In this document: positions 21,965-30,050 of the stretch, piece after piece
Layout: each line of letters opens with the position of its first letter
How positions within the stretch are numbered: position 1 is the first letter of the stretch
Assembly: GCA_947628175.1 (NCBI GenBank)
Contig: CANQZA010000018.1
Coordinates: 1 to 35,115, forward strand
Direction of reading: 5' to 3'
Source of the DNA: an uncultured Clostridia bacterium
Lineage (GTDB): Bacteria; Bacillota; Clostridia; Oscillospirales; Acutalibacteraceae
Length of the DNA stretch: 35,115 bases
Translations under genes and position numbers: made by a program
The notes under the pieces: generated by a model
What the model was told of the DNA's origin: nothing
Databases searched by the model: none
The model's input: only the letters and a program-made list of their open reading frames with translations

Positions 21965-23092
21965 TTGGGTTTTTTATCGTTTAAACGAAAAAGCAAAAAT
22001 ACAACGGCCGCCTCTTCAGTCCAGACATCAATGGGCACACACCACCCTTATTATCAGCTTTCAAGCTACTTTCCCGCGGGGATGGATACAAGAGTCTATG
22101 ACTCTTTGAGAAACGCAGTACCGATAATAGACGCGGCGATTAATAAAATTGTGCGGCTTGCCGAGGGCTTTCATTTTGAAACGGGCTGCGAGCAGACGGA
22201 TTATAGGATAAATTCGTTTTTTGAGCATATCAATGTCGGAGGAAATCAGCAGGGAATCGGGGCATTTGTATCCAATTATCTCAATCAGCTTCTGACCTAC
22301 GGTACGGCAGTAGGTGAAATTGTCCTGAGCGGCACCGGAATTTATGCGCTTTATAACAGTGATCTTAAAAGCATTGAATTGAAAAGGGCGGCAAATATGA
22401 TAGATGTTGAGTTTTATAATTCGGGAACAAAGCTTTCCAATCCGCAGCTGATACTCTATTCTGTGCTCAATCCCAGAGCGGACGATTTATGCGGCACAAG
22501 TCTTTTGAACGGTCTGCCGTTTATCAGTGATATTCTGATGAAAATTTATAACACCATCGGTGAGAACTGGGAGCATGCAGGCAATGTAAGATATGCTGTG
22601 ACATGCAAGCCTTCAGGCGACGGTACAGACCGTGATTTTTCAAAAGAGCGCGCAGAACAGATGGCCTCTGCCTGGAAAGAGGCGATGGATTCAAAAACGG
22701 TTAAGGATTTTGTGGCAGTCGGTGATGTAAGCGTTAAGGTAATCGGTGCAGACAATATAAGTCTTGACAGTGAAATTCCCGTAAAACAGCTTCTTGAACA
22801 GATTGTGGCAAAAACAGGTCTGCCGCCGTTTATGCTTGGTCTCAGTTGGTCGTCTACCGAAAGAATGAGTACTCAGCAGGCGGATATTCTCACGACAGAG
22901 CTTCAGTCATACAGACGCATTCTGACTCCTGTAATAGCGAAAATAGGCAATATGTATCTTGCCTTTAACGGCATTAATCGGGAGGCAAAAGTCGTATGGG
23001 ATGAAATTACGCTTCAGGATGAGTGTGACTCGGCAAGAGCGCGGCTTTATCTTGCGCAGGCGGATAAATTAAATAGAGAGGAGCAGATATGA
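21965..23092 (+). CDS. Phage portal protein (TTG start)
   Basis: A 375-residue protein between terminase and the prohead protease, the usual place for the portal. The C-terminal part, including 'TGLPPFMLGLSWSSTERMST' followed by Q-Q-A-D-I-L-T-T-E-L, is characteristic of portal proteins. The start is TTG at 21965 after AGGAAATGAGG; there is no suitable ATG before the conserved region. The 3' end overlaps the protease gene as ATGA. The dodecameric ring would form the DNA entry and exit channel and the docking point for the connectors. Confidence 0.82.
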   Translation: MGFLSFKRKSKNTTAASSVQTSMGTHHPYYQLSSYFPAGMDTRVYDSLRNAVPIIDAAINKIVRLAEGFHFETGCEQTDYRINSFFEHINVGGNQQGIGAFVSNYLNQLLTYGTAVGEIVLSGTGIYALYNSDLKSIELKRAANMIDVEFYNSGTKLSNPQLILYSVLNPRADDLCGTSLLNGLPFISDILMKIYNTIGENWEHAGNVRYAVTCKPSGDGTDRDFSKERAEQMASAWKEAMDSKTVKDFVAVGDVSVKVIGADNISLDSEIPVKQLLEQIVAKTGLPPFMLGLSWSSTERMSTQQADILTTELQSYRRILTPVIAKIGNMYLAFNGINREAKVVWDEITLQDECDSARARLYLAQADKLNREEQI

Positions 23093-24057
23093 CACACGGA
23101 TATATTGAAAAAAGTGTCGCTCCCGTACAAAGCGACATTGAAAAAATCAACCGTTTCACAAAAAGAGAATTTGATATGGACAGCCTTTATATTTTTAGTG
23201 TTGTGCTTTGCAACAATGATCTTGACAGGGACTGGGAAAAGTTTTCAACGGGTACACTTAATCAGCTTGCCGAAAAATTTCTCGGCAGAACGGGTATTTG
23301 CGACCATTCAATGAAATCAAGCGATCAGATGGCGCGGATTTTTGATACATGGGTTGAAAAGGTTGCAGGCAGAAAAACTGCTGACGGCGAAGAATTTTAT
23401 CAGCTTAAGGCAAAGGCGTATATGGTAAGAAGCGAGGAAAATGCTTCCATGATTACCGATATAGATGCGGGAATCAAGAAAGAGGTTTCCGTCTCCTGTT
23501 CAGTCGGCAGCCGCATATGCTCAATTTGCGGTACAGACAAGGCGGAATCAAGATGTGAGCATATAGGCGGAAAAAAATATAACGGCAAAACGGCATTTAC
23601 GGTTTTAAATGACGCCAAGGATGCTTATGAATTCAGCTTTGTGGCAGTTCCCGCTCAGAGAGAAGCGGGCGTTACAAAATCATTTAATTTACATGAGGAT
23701 GATGTGAATATGACAGACATTATTAAAGCACTTAACAATTGCACAGATGAGATTGTGCTCACAAAAAAGCAGGCAAAGGCTCTTCTAAGCCATATGGATG
23801 AGCTTGAAACAGAGGCACAGCTCGGCAGAGAATACAAAAAAAGTCTTGCCGATGAGGTGATTATGCTTTGTTCGGCGGCAGTTCCCGAAATGGATTTAAA
23901 GGTTTTCGGCTCTGTTGCACAGGTTATGACGGCCAATGAGCTTATTGCCTTTAAAAAAGCGTTTTTAAAGCGTACAGGCTCTCAGAATGTTCGTGTTCAG
24001 ACAGTACCGCAGAAAAATGGATTATCTGAGAAAGAATACGGTCAGTTTAAAATTTAG
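23089..24057 (+). CDS. Prohead protease fused to a scaffold-like C-terminus
   Basis: A 322-residue protein. The N-terminal half resembles HK97-type (U35) prohead proteases: H73 in I-C-D-H-S, S136 in E-V-S-V-S-C-S-V-G, and the later Y-E-F-S-F-V-A-V-P-A-Q. An insertion with C144-x2-C147-x8-C156-x-H158 looks like a small zinc knuckle. The C-terminal part (about 215-300) is helical and charged, consistent with an internal scaffolding delta domain, so one gene would supply both protease and scaffold. It overlaps portal by 4 nt and precedes the capsid gene. Confidence 0.75.
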   Translation: MTHGYIEKSVAPVQSDIEKINRFTKREFDMDSLYIFSVVLCNNDLDRDWEKFSTGTLNQLAEKFLGRTGICDHSMKSSDQMARIFDTWVEKVAGRKTADGEEFYQLKAKAYMVRSEENASMITDIDAGIKKEVSVSCSVGSRICSICGTDKAESRCEHIGGKKYNGKTAFTVLNDAKDAYEFSFVAVPAQREAGVTKSFNLHEDDVNMTDIIKALNNCTDEIVLTKKQAKALLSHMDELETEAQLGREYKKSLADEVIMLCSAAVPEMDLKVFGSVAQVMTANELIAFKKAFLKRTGSQNVRVQTVPQKNGLSEKEYGQFKI

Positions 24058-24079
24058 ATAACGATAAGGAGAAATTAGT

Positions 24080-25072
24080 ATGGCATACGATAACATAAGA
24101 CTTGAAAAAGGACTTTACACAACAGGAAAATCATTTACGCAGGCTCTGGAGGAGCTTGATCCTTCGGAAAACTATAAGGGAACTTCACTTGAAGGTCTTG
24201 ATGCGTTTGAGCGCCAGCTCAAAAGGTTTGACATCAAGGTGTCCGGACCGGATTCCGATACGATAGCAAAATTCTTCAGCACAACAGATTCGTCGGCGCT
24301 TTTCCCGGAATATATTGCAAGAGCAGTTGCAATCGGCGCTGAGAATCATTCAAAAATTGAAAAAATTATTGCAACAACCACAAGAATAGACTCTCTTGAT
24401 TACAGATCGTATCAGACGATTATGACAAGCAGTCAGCTTGAGCTTCTGAATACAGATGAGGGGCAGTCTTTTACAGAGGTTCCTATCAAAACGAACGATA
24501 CGCTCACAAAGCTTCATAAATACGGCAGACTTCTTGTTGCTACATACGAGGCAATTAAATTTCAAAAGCTTGATCTTTTTTCGGTAATTCTTAAACAGAT
24601 AGGCGCACATATATCAAACAGCCAGTTCAGATCCGCTCTTCTTGTGATTGAAAACAGTAATGTAGAAAAAATTTCGGCTACTCCCGAGGGTATCAAGTAC
24701 GAGGATCTTGTCAATCTCTGGAACAGCTTTGACGCTTATAATATGACAACTCTTGTCGCCTGCGGAAAGGATGTTGCAAATATTCTTAAAATGCCGGAAT
24801 TCAGGGACGCAAACGCGGGTCTTGATTTTCACGGAACAGGCAGAGTCGTAACGCCTCTTGGCGCTGAGCTTTTGCGTTGTGATAATTACAACGAAGGCAA
24901 CCTTATCGGCCTTGATAAGAGTTGTGCACTTGAGAGGGTTGAGGCCGCGCCTGTTACCGTAGAGTTTGAAAAGATTATTGACCGTCAGTTTGAAAGAGCA
25001 GCCATTTATACCATTGTAGGATTTTCAAAAATTCTTGACGGTGCGTCAAAATATCTTACAACGCACGAATAA
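24080..25072 (+). CDS. Major capsid protein, HK97 fold
   Basis: A 330-residue protein in the canonical slot after protease/scaffold, preceded by AAGGAG. A helical N-terminal arm (1-60) is followed by P-domain and A-domain-like segments ending 'FERAAIYTIVGFSKILDG', typical of HK97-like major capsids. A cleavage site for the protease cannot be placed with confidence. It has no stop or truncation and is probably the most abundant product of the operon. Confidence 0.8.
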   Translation: MAYDNIRLEKGLYTTGKSFTQALEELDPSENYKGTSLEGLDAFERQLKRFDIKVSGPDSDTIAKFFSTTDSSALFPEYIARAVAIGAENHSKIEKIIATTTRIDSLDYRSYQTIMTSSQLELLNTDEGQSFTEVPIKTNDTLTKLHKYGRLLVATYEAIKFQKLDLFSVILKQIGAHISNSQFRSALLVIENSNVEKISATPEGIKYEDLVNLWNSFDAYNMTTLVACGKDVANILKMPEFRDANAGLDFHGTGRVVTPLGAELLRCDNYNEGNLIGLDKSCALERVEAAPVTVEFEKIIDRQFERAAIYTIVGFSKILDGASKYLTTHE

Positions 25073-25092
25073 AAGCAAGGGGAAGCGCTGCG

Positions 25093-25449
25093 ATGACGGA
25101 TTGTAATTTAATCAGGGATGAGCTTGTCAAAATTACGGGAATGCGTGAAGAGGAAGTACAAAGATATGACAGTCAGATTGAAAATACCGCCAAATATATC
25201 TGCTCACTTCTTAAAAGCAGTGAGCTGGAAAATGACAGTCGTACGGTTCATCTTTGCGCGTCAAAGGTCTATTACAAAATCGCTTTATTACAGTATTCAA
25301 GCGACAATGTGGCCTCTTTTAAAGCAGGAGATATATCCTATACAAGGGACAGCAGCTTTCTTGAAAATGTGAAAGCGCTTATGACGCTTGCACTTGAGGA
25401 GTGCAGAGACTTTGTAAGCCTCGATAACTTTGTTTTTGAGGCGGTGTAA
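25093..25449 (+). CDS. Head-tail connector-like protein (gp6-type position)
   Basis: A 118-residue, largely alpha-helical protein directly after the capsid gene. Size, predicted helices and place fit the adaptor ring that binds the portal (HK97 gp6 / SPP1 gp15 role). No signature motif was recognised, so the call is from context. It is followed 1 nt later by the next gene. Confidence 0.55.
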   Translation: MTDCNLIRDELVKITGMREEEVQRYDSQIENTAKYICSLLKSSELENDSRTVHLCASKVYYKIALLQYSSDNVASFKAGDISYTRDSSFLENVKALMTLALEECRDFVSLDNFVFEAV

Positions 25450-25450
25450 A

Positions 25451-25813
25451 ATGAACAATTGTGCAATCATTATATCTGACAGGCTCGACAAAACAGGCAA
25501 TACAGTTTATCTCAGAGACGAAAGCTGGATTTCAACGCCGTTTAAGGCATGTATTTTCAGGCTGTGGAACAGGCAGAGGTCGGCATTTGAGCACGACTTT
25601 ACTGAAATAGGGCAGGTTACAGACGATTACTACCTTTATCTGGGACCTGCCGAACACAATATAACCGCTCTGAGCGAGAACGCTGTCGTACTGGCGGACG
25701 ACGGAAAATATGAATTCAAAAGAAGAAACGAATTTAAATCAGGCGATGATGTTCTGTACTATACAGGTATTTTAAAGAAAATTCAGGGGGAATATGATTA
25801 TGATGATGAATGA
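25451..25813 (+). CDS. Head-completion (stopper-like) protein
   Basis: A 120-residue, beta-rich protein with an acidic C-terminus, second after the capsid gene. The slot is that of the stopper/head-closure protein (SPP1 gp16-like). The ATG at 25451 follows GAGGCGGTG. Its 3' end overlaps the following gene by 14 nt. Function is inferred from order and size only. Confidence 0.5.
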   Translation: MNNCAIIISDRLDKTGNTVYLRDESWISTPFKACIFRLWNRQRSAFEHDFTEIGQVTDDYYLYLGPAEHNITALSENAVVLADDGKYEFKRRNEFKSGDDVLYYTGILKKIQGEYDYDDE

Positions 25814-26210
25814 CAGCGTCAGTTCCTTTATTGAGAGACTTAAAAAATGTCCCGATCTTGACGGTGTGAGAATATTGAGCTCATATCCCTGTGCAATTAA
25901 ACCGACTCAGCTTGACAGAGCGGTTATCGCGGTCGGCTTTTGCGACGCGGATATGTCCTCATCCGGTTTGGGTGAGGACAGCCGCGCAGGCTGCTACTCG
26001 GTTTTTGCCGATATATTTCTGCCGTGGAAAAAGGACAATTCCGTTATGGGCGATATTTTTAAAAACATCTGCCTGTGTGTCGGGGATATGAATATCCTTT
26101 CCATAAAGGCAGACAGGATAGCTGTTGATAAAGCAACAGCCTCCTTTGTCCTTAAATCTGTTTTTACATTTAACGAGGAGATAGACTTTGGAGGTGATGA
26201 CGGTGAATGA
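25800..26210 (+). CDS. Tail-completion/terminator-like phage protein
   Basis: About 136 residues, mixed alpha/beta, ending with an acidic tail. Third after the capsid gene, it sits where tail terminator or tail-to-head joining proteins are found. Several in-frame ATG codons occur (25794, 25800, 25803, 25806); 25800 gives a 9-nt spacing from AGGGGG. If it is a tail terminator its presence is notable, because the tail tube it would cap is not encoded here. Confidence 0.5.
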   Translation: MMMNDSVSSFIERLKKCPDLDGVRILSSYPCAIKPTQLDRAVIAVGFCDADMSSSGLGEDSRAGCYSVFADIFLPWKKDNSVMGDIFKNICLCVGDMNILSIKADRIAVDKATASFVLKSVFTFNEEIDFGGDDGE

Positions 26211-26289
26211 CGAATTTGAAAATGCAGAGCAGGTAAGCGAAATCATACGCCTTGATCAGAAAAGATATGATAAAAATACGGGAGGCTGA
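26203..26289 (+). CDS. Small ORF (28 residues) where tail genes are expected
   Basis: GTG at 26203 with GGAGG eight bases upstream opens a 28-residue charged peptide (N-D-E-F-E-N-A-E-Q-V-S-E-I-I-R-L-D-Q-K-R-Y). It overlaps the preceding gene by 8 nt and ends 1 nt before the next ATG. The good ribosome-binding site and the exact fit suggest it is translated. It occupies the only space left between connectors and baseplate genes. No family recognised. Confidence 0.45.
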   Translation: MNDEFENAEQVSEIIRLDQKRYDKNTGG

Positions 26290-26290
26290 T

Positions 26291-26806
26291 ATGAAAACAA
26301 TAAAAATGAAATTCAGGGATTTTGAATTTCCCGTCAATCCCTCGTCAATCGTAATCACTTCAGACAGAAATGTAAATATCAGTCATATGGCAGACGGCAC
26401 AAGTGCAGCAGGCAGCGTTTCACTCAATCCTGTTGTTGTAAGCGGAGAGGGTGAATTTTACACAGATGAGGCAGAGTCTTATTGCGAATATCTGGCGCAT
26501 CTTCTGAGGGAAGGGCGATCAGGCTGGCTGTTTGTTCCGTTAGGCGAACCGATAAAAGCATTTTTAACGGAATTTTCTTACAGCAAAAGTGTAAGAAAAA
26601 ATTGCATTTCATACCAATTTACCTTCACGCAGGAGCGCGCGGATAAAAAGGAAATTGCCGATTTAGGATATACATATGCTTTAAAGGGCGAAAATGCGTT
26701 TGATATTGCCCATAGAGAGCGTGTTTCCGTCAGTGAAATTATGCTGAAAAATGATTTTCGCACACCATTCAGCATCATAGAAGGAGACAGGGTGATACTC
26801 AGATGA
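26291..26806 (+). CDS. LysM-containing tail/baseplate protein (XkdP-like)
   Basis: A 171-residue protein. The N-terminal part ('FRDFEFPVNPSSI') resembles the tube-proximal domain of PBSX XkdP. The C-terminal 50 residues form a LysM-like module: 'YALKGENAFDIAHRERVSVS', then I-M-L-K-N and G-D-R-V-I-L-R. In contractile tails such proteins (XkdP, gp53-like) join tube and baseplate hub. The ATG at 26291 follows GGGAGG. It overlaps the next gene as ATGA. Confidence 0.75.
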   Translation: MKTIKMKFRDFEFPVNPSSIVITSDRNVNISHMADGTSAAGSVSLNPVVVSGEGEFYTDEAESYCEYLAHLLREGRSGWLFVPLGEPIKAFLTEFSYSKSVRKNCISYQFTFTQERADKKEIADLGYTYALKGENAFDIAHRERVSVSEIMLKNDFRTPFSIIEGDRVILR

Positions 26807-27747
26807 AAATTAAAGTAACGGATATTGACGGTGTGGATTATTATATAGACAAGCCTGTACAGATTATTTTTATTCAGACTGTCGGTGCCGCCTGTGATGC
26901 ACTCTCTGTCACATTCAACAGTGATACATTTACCGCTGAAATTGTTGCGGTGCGGGCCTATGACGGCACACAGACGATATTCAACGGCTATTGCGACAAT
27001 CAGCGTATTACTGAGGACAGCCAATCAAGACAGGTGTATTTCTACGCGCGTTCCTCCGCGTGCATACTGCTTGACAGCCAGGCAATGCCTTTTACATACA
27101 ACAAACCGACGGCGAATCAGCTTTGCTTTTCATTTGCAGAGACTTATGGCTTTAAAAACGGACTTCCTGAGATATATTCGGAAGATAAATACGAAGTTGA
27201 AAAGGGTGTTTCATGCTACGGGGCAATCAACAACTTTGTTTCGCTTTTAACAGGCAGTGAAGTGTATGTTACGCCCGATAACGAGCTGAGACTGCTCCGG
27301 CCGAGCGGCGGCATAAAAACCATCAACGCTTATGATGTAATATCTGCCACAGCAGTGACAAACAGAAGCGAACCGATTTATGAAATCAGCTACAAAAGAG
27401 AGGCATCCTCAGGCTATATCCTTCACACCAGTTCATCTATGGGGAAAAAAATCGGCATAGGGAGAAAGCAGTATGTCAATCTCTCCGCTCTTGCGCAGTG
27501 GCAGAGGGATTATACAATTGCAAAGAGGCTGCGGGATTCCTACAGTGATTATAAAATTCTGGAGATTAAGGTGAACGGCTTTGTCGCCGACGGTCTTTAT
27601 CAGAGGTTTGACTATACGGGAGCAGGAGAAGTATATCACGACTATGTTCTTGCGGAAAAAAAGTATACCTTTGACAGCAGGGGCGGATTTACAAGGCTGA
27701 TTTTGAAAAAAGTATTTGATGTAAAGGAGATTACCTATGTGGATTAG
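26803..27747 (+). CDS. Baseplate hub protein, gpD/XkdQ-like
   Basis: A 314-residue protein of the size and place of XkdQ / late-control protein D, which forms the trimeric hub under the tail tube. Beta-rich N-terminal part, a central region with 'VSCYGAINNFVSLLTGSEVY', and a C-terminal barrel-like part ending 'GGFTRLILKKVF'. It directly follows the XkdP-like gene and precedes the spike, as in PBSX-type baseplate modules. Overlaps at both ends indicate coupled translation. Confidence 0.7.
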   Translation: MKIKVTDIDGVDYYIDKPVQIIFIQTVGAACDALSVTFNSDTFTAEIVAVRAYDGTQTIFNGYCDNQRITEDSQSRQVYFYARSSACILLDSQAMPFTYNKPTANQLCFSFAETYGFKNGLPEIYSEDKYEVEKGVSCYGAINNFVSLLTGSEVYVTPDNELRLLRPSGGIKTINAYDVISATAVTNRSEPIYEISYKREASSGYILHTSSSMGKKIGIGRKQYVNLSALAQWQRDYTIAKRLRDSYSDYKILEIKVNGFVADGLYQRFDYTGAGEVYHDYVLAEKKYTFDSRGGFTRLILKKVFDVKEITYVD

Positions 27748-28087
27748 CAGGCAGATTACCAACGGGCAGGACAGGGAATTGGTTCAGTCGGGCAGAGTAA
27801 CACTGAATACCGCGGGTCAGGTTGAGGCGGTTTCAACAGGCGCGGAGAGAAATGTCAATATGTATTCACCCTTCGGCTACAGCTTTTCTGTCCCGTCAGG
27901 CTGCGAGGTGCTTTTAACCAACAGCGACGGTCAGAAGGCCGCACTCGGTGTTTTGATGGAAAATGACGGGCTTGCGTGCGGAGAAATAAAAATTTCTTCT
28001 CCGTCAGGAGCGTATATTCTGCTTAAAAACAACGGAAGTGTTGTTATAAACGGAAAAGAAATTGATAAAAGCGGAGTGATAAAGTGA
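27737..28087 (+). CDS. Baseplate spike-like protein
   Basis: A 116-residue protein with the alternation of hydrophobic and polar residues expected for an OB-fold plus short beta-helix. The C-terminus 'GAYILLKNNGSVVING' matches the repeating strand pattern of gpV/VgrG-type tips. It lies between hub and gp25-like genes, the usual spike place. It is much shorter than typical membrane-piercing spikes and shows no His-x-His iron motif. Confidence 0.6.
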   Translation: MWISRQITNGQDRELVQSGRVTLNTAGQVEAVSTGAERNVNMYSPFGYSFSVPSGCEVLLTNSDGQKAALGVLMENDGLACGEIKISSPSGAYILLKNNGSVVINGKEIDKSGVIK

Positions 28088-28407
28088 CCTATAAAATCGA
28101 AAACGGCACATATGCCAGAGATGAAAACGGCAGATTTGAAAAAATCGACTATATTGATGAAATTGTTCAAAGCTGCGCAATGGAGCTTAAATGCTTATTG
28201 GGAAGTATATATACCGACAAGGATTTTGGAATCCGTTTTGACAGCTTCCGTTATTTTTTGAATTGGAACTATAATTTATATAATGTCAGGCAGGCGTTAT
28301 CGGATATCAGCGGTGTTTTTGTAAAATCTGTCATATGTACAGACGCACAGGCGGTTGTTAATCTTTTAATTAACGGTTATGAAAGGCAGGTTAAAATAAA
28401 GATATGA
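28084..28407 (+). CDS. gp25/XkdS-like baseplate wedge protein
   Basis: A 107-residue protein in the slot of gp25/gpW/XkdS, next to baseplate J. Its tail 'YERQVKIKI' and the 'FGIRFDSFRYFLNW' centre fit the small wedge/lysozyme-fold family. In sheathed systems gp25 starts sheath assembly. GTG start overlapping the spike stop (GTGA). Confidence 0.6.
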   Translation: MTYKIENGTYARDENGRFEKIDYIDEIVQSCAMELKCLLGSIYTDKDFGIRFDSFRYFLNWNYNLYNVRQALSDISGVFVKSVICTDAQAVVNLLINGYERQVKIKI

Positions 28408-29471
28408 ATTTAACATATGAAGATATACTCGGCAATATGAAGCAGGCATATTATGAAAAATGTCAGGAGCTTGCCGATACGGGCAGTGAAATGGGAAAAC
28501 GCCTTGAGGTGCTTGCGGGTGAGCTTTTTTCACTTTCGTGTTATGCGGATTATGTTTTTAAACAGGCATTTGTTCAGACCGCGACGGGCAAGGCGCTTGA
28601 TCATCACGGGATTATGCGCGGCTGTACGAGAAAAAGTGCCTGTGCGGCACGCGGAGAGCTTACATTCTATATCTCAGAAGCTCTTGAAAATGAGCTTGTA
28701 ATACCAAAATCCACGGTCTGTTCGGTTTATAAAAAGCCGTATCTTCAGTTTGCAACAATTGAGGAGGCTGTGATTCCCGCGGGGCAGACAGCCGTCAGGG
28801 TGACGGCGGAATCTCTCGGTAAATCGGAGGAGTACAATGTTGACGAAGGCACGGTTACAGTTATGGTTAATGCGCCGATAGGCGTTCTCGGCGTTACAAA
28901 CGGCAAATTTTCAGGAGGCTTCGGCGAGGAAACGGAAAGTGCCTACCGTCAGAGAATAATAAACAGCTATAAAATTCCGTCAAACGGTGTAAACGCGCAA
29001 TCGGTTGAAAATGCCGTAATCAATATTGAGAATGTGACGGACTGCCATGTGGGATATAATGCAGATTCATCTATGCTCAATATCATTGTGACAACAAAAA
29101 GCGGAGTGCTTTCACAGGAGGATACACTCGATATAATAAGAAGTACCGCAATAGCGGACCTCTTCGGCATACAGAGGAACATTGCTCTTGCAAAGGCGCA
29201 GGGTTTTAATCTTACTGCGGATATAAAAATCAGAACCGGGTTTGATGCTGAAAAAATCAGACTTGAAGTAACAAAGAGGATGACGGATTTATGCTCAGCA
29301 GAGAGGATCGGCACGAATCTGTCGCTTAACAGTATCACAAAAGAGCTTTTCGGGATAGACGGTCTCAGTGACATCAGTATTCACAGCAGGGACGCTCTTG
29401 GGAATATTATATACTGCGAAAGCGACAGATACCTGAAGCCTCTGGAATTGGCGGTGAACTGCTTTGGCTGA
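28404..29471 (+). CDS. Baseplate J-like protein (XkdT/gp47 family)
   Basis: A 355-residue baseplate wedge protein. Family features are 'ATGKALDHHGIMRGCTRKSA' (about 58-77), the 'VIPAGQTAVRVTAESLGKSE' beta segment, and 'FGEETESAYRQRI' followed by 'SNGVNAQSVENAVINI'. Proteins of this family form the baseplate ring in contractile injection systems and myophages. It overlaps both neighbours by 4-8 nt. Confidence 0.85.
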   Translation: MNLTYEDILGNMKQAYYEKCQELADTGSEMGKRLEVLAGELFSLSCYADYVFKQAFVQTATGKALDHHGIMRGCTRKSACAARGELTFYISEALENELVIPKSTVCSVYKKPYLQFATIEEAVIPAGQTAVRVTAESLGKSEEYNVDEGTVTVMVNAPIGVLGVTNGKFSGGFGEETESAYRQRIINSYKIPSNGVNAQSVENAVINIENVTDCHVGYNADSSMLNIIVTTKSGVLSQEDTLDIIRSTAIADLFGIQRNIALAKAQGFNLTADIKIRTGFDAEKIRLEVTKRMTDLCSAERIGTNLSLNSITKELFGIDGLSDISIHSRDALGNIIYCESDRYLKPLELAVNCFG

Positions 29472-30033
29472 TGATGAAAATATTGAAAAGCGCATAACCG
29501 ATATGTATAAAGCACTCGGCTATGATACAGAAGATCCCCTTATCAGTGCCGAAATTGCGGCATACACCGCCGGAATTTCAATGGTAAAGGAAAAGATAGC
29601 TTATGCTGAACAGGAAACACAGCCGTACACGGCAAAATATGAGGGGCTCGAGTATTTGTGCGAGCTTATGAATGTGGATTCTCATCTGCCTGCCGAAGAG
29701 CTCAGGCAAATTATTATCAAAAGAATGAACACCCGATACGGAGAATATACATTCGGAGAGCTTGCAAAGGCAATTGCCGCGGTAAGCTCAAAAATTAAGG
29801 CGAGTGTCAGCAGAGGCAGAGTTTTATTCAACAATTTGGATGACAAAAGCATTGATATTCTTCCGCAGATAGGAAGGATTATTGAGGAATATATTATGCC
29901 TCCTGCCGTTATCTCGTCAACAGGCAGCGGATGTACCTTTGCATTCTGGGATAATACAGAGTATCGTTTTGAGGAGTACGACGGCTTTAACTGTCCGTTC
30001 TCACTGCTTGAAACCGTGATACCGAATGTTTAA
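29464..30033 (+). CDS. Phage tail protein I/XkdU-like (DUF2313-type)
   Basis: A 189-residue protein directly after baseplate J, matching XkdU/YmfQ/gpI in size and order. An N-terminal helical region and 'RYGEYTFGELAKAIAAVSSK' are visible, then an aromatic C-terminus. It would join the wedge to the fibre. TTG start at 29464 overlapping the J stop by 8 nt, with a weak ribosome-binding site. Confidence 0.65.
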   Translation: MADDENIEKRITDMYKALGYDTEDPLISAEIAAYTAGISMVKEKIAYAEQETQPYTAKYEGLEYLCELMNVDSHLPAEELRQIIIKRMNTRYGEYTFGELAKAIAAVSSKIKASVSRGRVLFNNLDDKSIDILPQIGRIIEEYIMPPAVISSTGSGCTFAFWDNTEYRFEEYDGFNCPFSLLETVIPNV

Positions 30034-30050
30034 AACAGAAAGGAAATTTT

